This document shows, piece after piece, positions 60,394 through 64,000 of a DNA stretch of 64,000 nucleotides (position 1 is the first letter of the stretch; each line of letters opens with the position of its first letter). This DNA is from Parascedosporium putredinis. Taxonomy: Eukaryota > Ascomycota > Sordariomycetes > Microascales > Microascaceae. The notes beneath the pieces were generated by a model. The model was not told where the DNA came from. It searched no databases and saw only the letters and a program-made list of their open reading frames with translations. The stretch spans positions 1,302,001-1,366,000 of the forward strand of contig CASHTG010000019.1 in assembly GCA_949357655.1 (NCBI GenBank). The letters run 5' to 3'. Made by a program: the position numbers and the translations under genes.

Positions 60394-62757
60394 ATGGCCA
60401 ACCCGACGCGGTTCATCGCGCCTAACGAACCTCTCAATATTTTCCAGGACGGGGTTTTCGAGAACCCCATGCAATCCGCTTACAACGCCATGGCCCCCAT
60501 GCCCACAAATATCGCACCTAGGCAAAGAAGGCCCCTTCAAGCCGCGAACAGCAATGTCGTTCTTAACCCCCAGCTCGTCCTGGTCAAGTCAGGATGTCGC
60601 CCCATAAAATGATGCCTGCACAGTCTCAGAACGCTTTGGCGGCGTTGGCGGCGGGCCAACCCGGAAAGCTTCAGCCAATGCCCATGGCACCCCTAACACA
60701 GCTCACCACACCACGGACTCGCTACAGAAGAAGCCCTTCTTGTCCAAGTTCAAAACCGTAGCACAGAAACCCGCGATTCACAATTTTGGCAAGGAGAACA
60801 TTCGACCCAACATTTATCCCGCACCCGGCCCCGCCATGGCGACTTTCGAGGCCCATGTCCAGAAGCCTAATGGCAAGCGTGTATTGATGGACGCCCCTAA
60901 CATCAAGGATCCCCGCCCTGCGAAGCGGGCCAAGGCAGCCGACGACTCGCATCAGATCACGATCCCCCTCACGATTCGTTCCCGCCCATCGTCGACGATG
61001 GCACCAAGCCTGGCCACAGCTACGCTACCCTGATTGGCATGGCCATCCTCCGCTCGGCGAATCGACGACTTACCCTCTCACAAATCTACAAGTGGATCTC
61101 GGATAACTACTCATTTTACAAGCCGAATGATGCTGGGTGGCAGAATAGCATTCGCCACAACCTCAGCCTACACAAGGCCTTTTACAAGATTGAGCGTCCC
61201 AAGGACGACCCTGGCAAGGGTAACTACTGGTGCATTGAGCCTGGTCAGGAGCACACCTTCTTGAAGGACAAGCCCACCCGCAGGTTCAACACCACTTCCA
61301 CCACTGCCGAGTCCGTGATCCCCGCCCGTCCCGACGTCACTGCTGCTCCCAAGATGCAGGTGCTGGCTCGCGCCCCTCCGATGTCAACGCACGCCTTTGT
61401 GCAACCTCAGGCCCCCGTCTTACCAGGCCCCACGCAATCCATGGCCGAGCCCACTTTGCCTCCGACCCGACATGCTCATCATTCTGAAGGTGGTCATGTT
61501 GCCCTGCCGCCCATGCCGACTTCTCAGGCTACCATCGCTGCCCCTGATATCTCGTCTGACGCTACCATCCCGGTCTCGGATGCCGCCGCTCCGGAGGACA
61601 ATGATAAAGCGGCCGATGCCGATGCCCCGCTCGACTCGTTGTACTCTCCCCTGCCGCCCACGATGCACTCTTCGCCGCCAATTCCCCGTCACATCGACCT
61701 GAGTGGCGGCGCTACGCCTCCACCTCTAGGCCGTAACCCGACCTCGTCCGTCTTGCGGCCCAATGGTCGTGCTTTTGCTTCCATGGATGACAGCGGGTAC
61801 ATCTCGTCACTCGAGTCGTCTGTGATGCGGCAGAAGCCCAGTGCTCTGACCTCAGAGGCTGATCGCCCTCGTATTAAGCGTGGCCGCGCCGAGGAGGAGA
61901 TTGCTCGCCTCCGAGCATCTTCCTACGACAGCCCGACTAAGGGCCGCTCTTGAACGGGTACGCGCCGCCTTCGTCTTCCCCCTCCGCAACGAATCGAACC
62001 AGATGCTGCCTCCTCTCACCCCCGCTGTAAAATTGAGGGCCCCTTCCCGAGCGCCACCCTCGGTATCTCCCAACACAAACCTTCGAATCCACCGCGACAA
62101 AGTTCAAAGCATGCTCCAATCCCCCTCCGCAAGATGAATGGGCTTTTCGACGACAATAACCTGCCCTGGAGCCCGGCCTTTAAGCTTGATGACCATCTCT
62201 TTGGAGGGTTTGACGGCTCCCTTGAGAACACCGACTTCAACATCTTCCAGGATGCCGGCGACGACGTCTTCAACGACCTGGTGAACTTTGACCACAGCTC
62301 CCCTCTTAAGCGCACGGCGAGAAGGTCAAGGATGGACCGTTCGCAATCCACTAGCGCCATCACCACGATGACGAGCTTTGACCTCAGCTCGAGCAAGACC
62401 CTCGACGTTCCTACCCTCAAGGTCTGGGAGGATGCCACGGCTGGGCCTCTCGACACACCCAGCCGCGCTTTCGAGGGTCTTAGCTCTCCCTCGAAGCATC
62501 TGCTAGGGTCCCCCTCTCCCTTGATGCAGTCTCCCAGCAAGTTGCCTGCAAACCTCGCCATGGTTCCCGCGGAAGGAGACTGGAGTGCCTTGGCCTTTGA
62601 CCCTGCCGACTTCATCCTGGAATCCCAGGAATGCGCCGGTGTTGATATCCTTCAGGGCTTCGCCAAGATTGGTTCTGGATCTCAAAGCACGGCACCTCGA
62701 AACGCGAGGTCCGGCTCGAAGCCAGGGATTTCAAGGTACTATTCTTCGGCGTTTTAA
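60394..62757 (+). CDS. Forkhead transcription factor, HCM1/Sep1-like (no FHA domain)
   Basis: This is a sequence-specific DNA-binding protein. Relatives control cell-cycle genes in yeasts and conidiation or development in moulds. The ATG at 60394 begins MANPTRFIAPNEPLNIF. About 190 residues precede the forkhead domain and show no FHA fold, which argues for the HCM1/Sep1 branch over FKH1/2. The domain (about 60990-61270) reads KPGHSYATLIGMAILRS, LTLSQIYKWISDNYSFY, the recognition helix GWQNSIRHNLSLHKAF, and GKGNYWCIEPG. A long Ser/Pro-rich tail contains possible CDK sites, a TNLRIHRDKVQSMLQSP block and, after MNGLFDDNNLPWSP, an acidic stretch that could activate transcription. One-base breaks occur near 60592, 60675 and 60965, and about two more at 61950-62030. 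Estimated length is about 788 residues. Confidence 0.9.
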
Positions 62758-64000
62758 CGCTGCACGGAACACAGACGCGCGGCTACTCATTTTTCCCCAC
62801 AACACCACTTCTCCCGACGCCTGACTTCGATAATGTGAGGGGCTAGCGGTTTATTTCACAACACCTGAGAGATATCCTTTCCTTATTCCTTTTTATTTCA
62901 CGAGTTTATGATGCTACGACGATGGACACACAACACAATACACACACGACACACACTACACCGCAAACATTACACAATGCGCACACACCAAACTTCATGG
63001 AACCCCTAGACTCTGCACCGCGGTTCGCTTCGTCTACCATGATGCAGTTGAACCGTGAAGAGTACTAGAGGGCTGGGTTTGGGCTTGAAAATGAATGTTG
63101 AAAGGAGGATACGGAAATGCTTATTCTGGAATGCATAGAATTTATTGTCTGCTAAGCAATGCTGGGCGACCCAAGGCCATCTCTTCAGGGACGCATGGCT
63201 GTGGGTCAGCTACGCCGGCTTGTTTTCCTTTTCCTTTGTCTACGGGTAGTTTCCTAGTCTCTAATGGGGGTTTGGGATCTCTTGGGGGTCTCTTGGCCAT
63301 GCTTTTGGCGTTTTGCGTTGTGTTTCGCCAGCACACTCTGCATGCCGTCTTGTCTTTCCTAGTTTTCCAAGGTCTGGTTTCTCTGTTTGACTTCTTGTTT
63401 CTGTTCATACTTTGTCTCTGTCTAGTTTAAAAGGTTCTTGTTAGGTTTGAAAGGGGCAACAGCTTTACATGGGAAACATCTTGGGCTTCTTTGTTTCTGC
63501 CTGTAATAGCTTGTCATTCTCTCAAATAAAACAGAACCTCGACGGGTTATTCACTTGTTATGATAAATGATCAACGACCTTAAGGGTATATCCTCTACCT
63601 TGTCCTTGTCAGTGTGATTGTTAACAGCCTTGGCTAATAGCTCAAGGGGGTAGTACTATATTACCAAGTAAAACGTGGATGGTCCTTCGACCTTGCTAGG
63701 TCTTGCCTTGTTCTTGTTCTCTTCGCGTTTTTTCCCCTCGCCCCCATCTCCTATCTCATCCCTAATCTTTGATACCGTGTCTAGGCATCTCCTCGAGTTC
63801 TCTGATAGACCTTTACGCCTATAATAGCTACCATTGCTGCTCCCCTTCTCACCATAGGTTAATGGAAACCGTGTTCAAGTGGAAAATGAGCTAGATCATG
63901 GGTATCATGCTTGTATTCATGGAACAGGAGAGAAAGACTATATCTGTCTAGAGTAACCCCAGCGCAAGCCAGTGATTCAGGTAGGCTACGTGAGTGCTGT
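62758..64000. other. Downstream of the forkhead gene; no gene recognised
   Basis: The first part is probably the forkhead 3' UTR. It includes a CA-rich stretch (about 62925-62990) and an AATAAA-containing sequence near 63525 that could serve polyadenylation. No open frame here resembles a protein family. Confidence 0.5.

Noticed and set aside
2345..62757. Reading the broken genes as pseudogenes or as programmed frameshifts
   Set aside because: Breaks are equally common in essential genes, all need one added base, mostly at base runs, and motifs are otherwise intact. Sequencing error explains them better.

Overview
The window reads as nuclear DNA of a filamentous ascomycete, most likely a Sordariomycete. 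It has short spliceosomal introns (about 60-130 bases) with GTAAGT/GTATGT-type donors and CTAAC-type branch points, pyrimidine-rich leaders before start codons, and recognisable fungal orthologues: a sorting nexin opening MWNDEDNNPYG, PAN1 with two EH domains, the RCO1 PHD protein and PDS5/Spo76. No bacterial, organellar, rRNA or tRNA sequence was recognised.

Layout: (i) 2.3-7.9 kb, RCO1 (minus). (ii) 11.0-12.6 kb, EBP1/Cdb4-like protein (minus), divergent from SNF5 at 14.9-17.2 kb (plus). (iii) 18.6-23.2 kb, cohesin regulator PDS5 (minus), convergent with SNF5. (iv) 24-34.6 kb, an accessory-looking stretch. It holds a Ser/Thr-rich membrane protein, a DUF7025-type AAA+ ATPase (minus) and, divergent from the ATPase, a DUF7708-type protein with a decayed P-loop and a C-terminal AT-hook-like motif. 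(v) 34.7-43.8 kb, a minus-strand run of SNX41/ATG20, CTR9 and the capping guanylyltransferase CEG1. CEG1 is divergent from CBR1 (plus, 44.5-45.7 kb). (vi) 46.5-51.2 kb, PAN1 (plus). (vii) 51.2-60.4 kb, about 9.2 kb with no convincing gene. (viii) 60.4-62.8 kb, a forkhead transcription factor without an FHA domain (HCM1/Sep1-like), followed by non-coding sequence to the end.

Functionally the conserved genes lean towards chromatin and RNA polymerase II transcription: RCO1 (Rpd3S deacetylase), SNF5 (remodelling), PDS5 (cohesion), CTR9 (Paf1 complex), CEG1 (capping) and a forkhead factor. Housekeeping genes for actin/endocytosis (PAN1), endosome/autophagy (SNX41/ATG20) and lipid redox (CBR1) lie among them. 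No operon-like logic is implied.

A major caveat applies to every gene. Almost all conserved reading frames are broken several times, and every break I examined is repaired by adding one base, usually in a C/G or A/T run. This looks like systematic homopolymer under-calling in the assembly rather than biology. Gene spans below therefore run across these breaks and are given as CDS, not as pseudogenes. Protein lengths are estimates after allowing for them.
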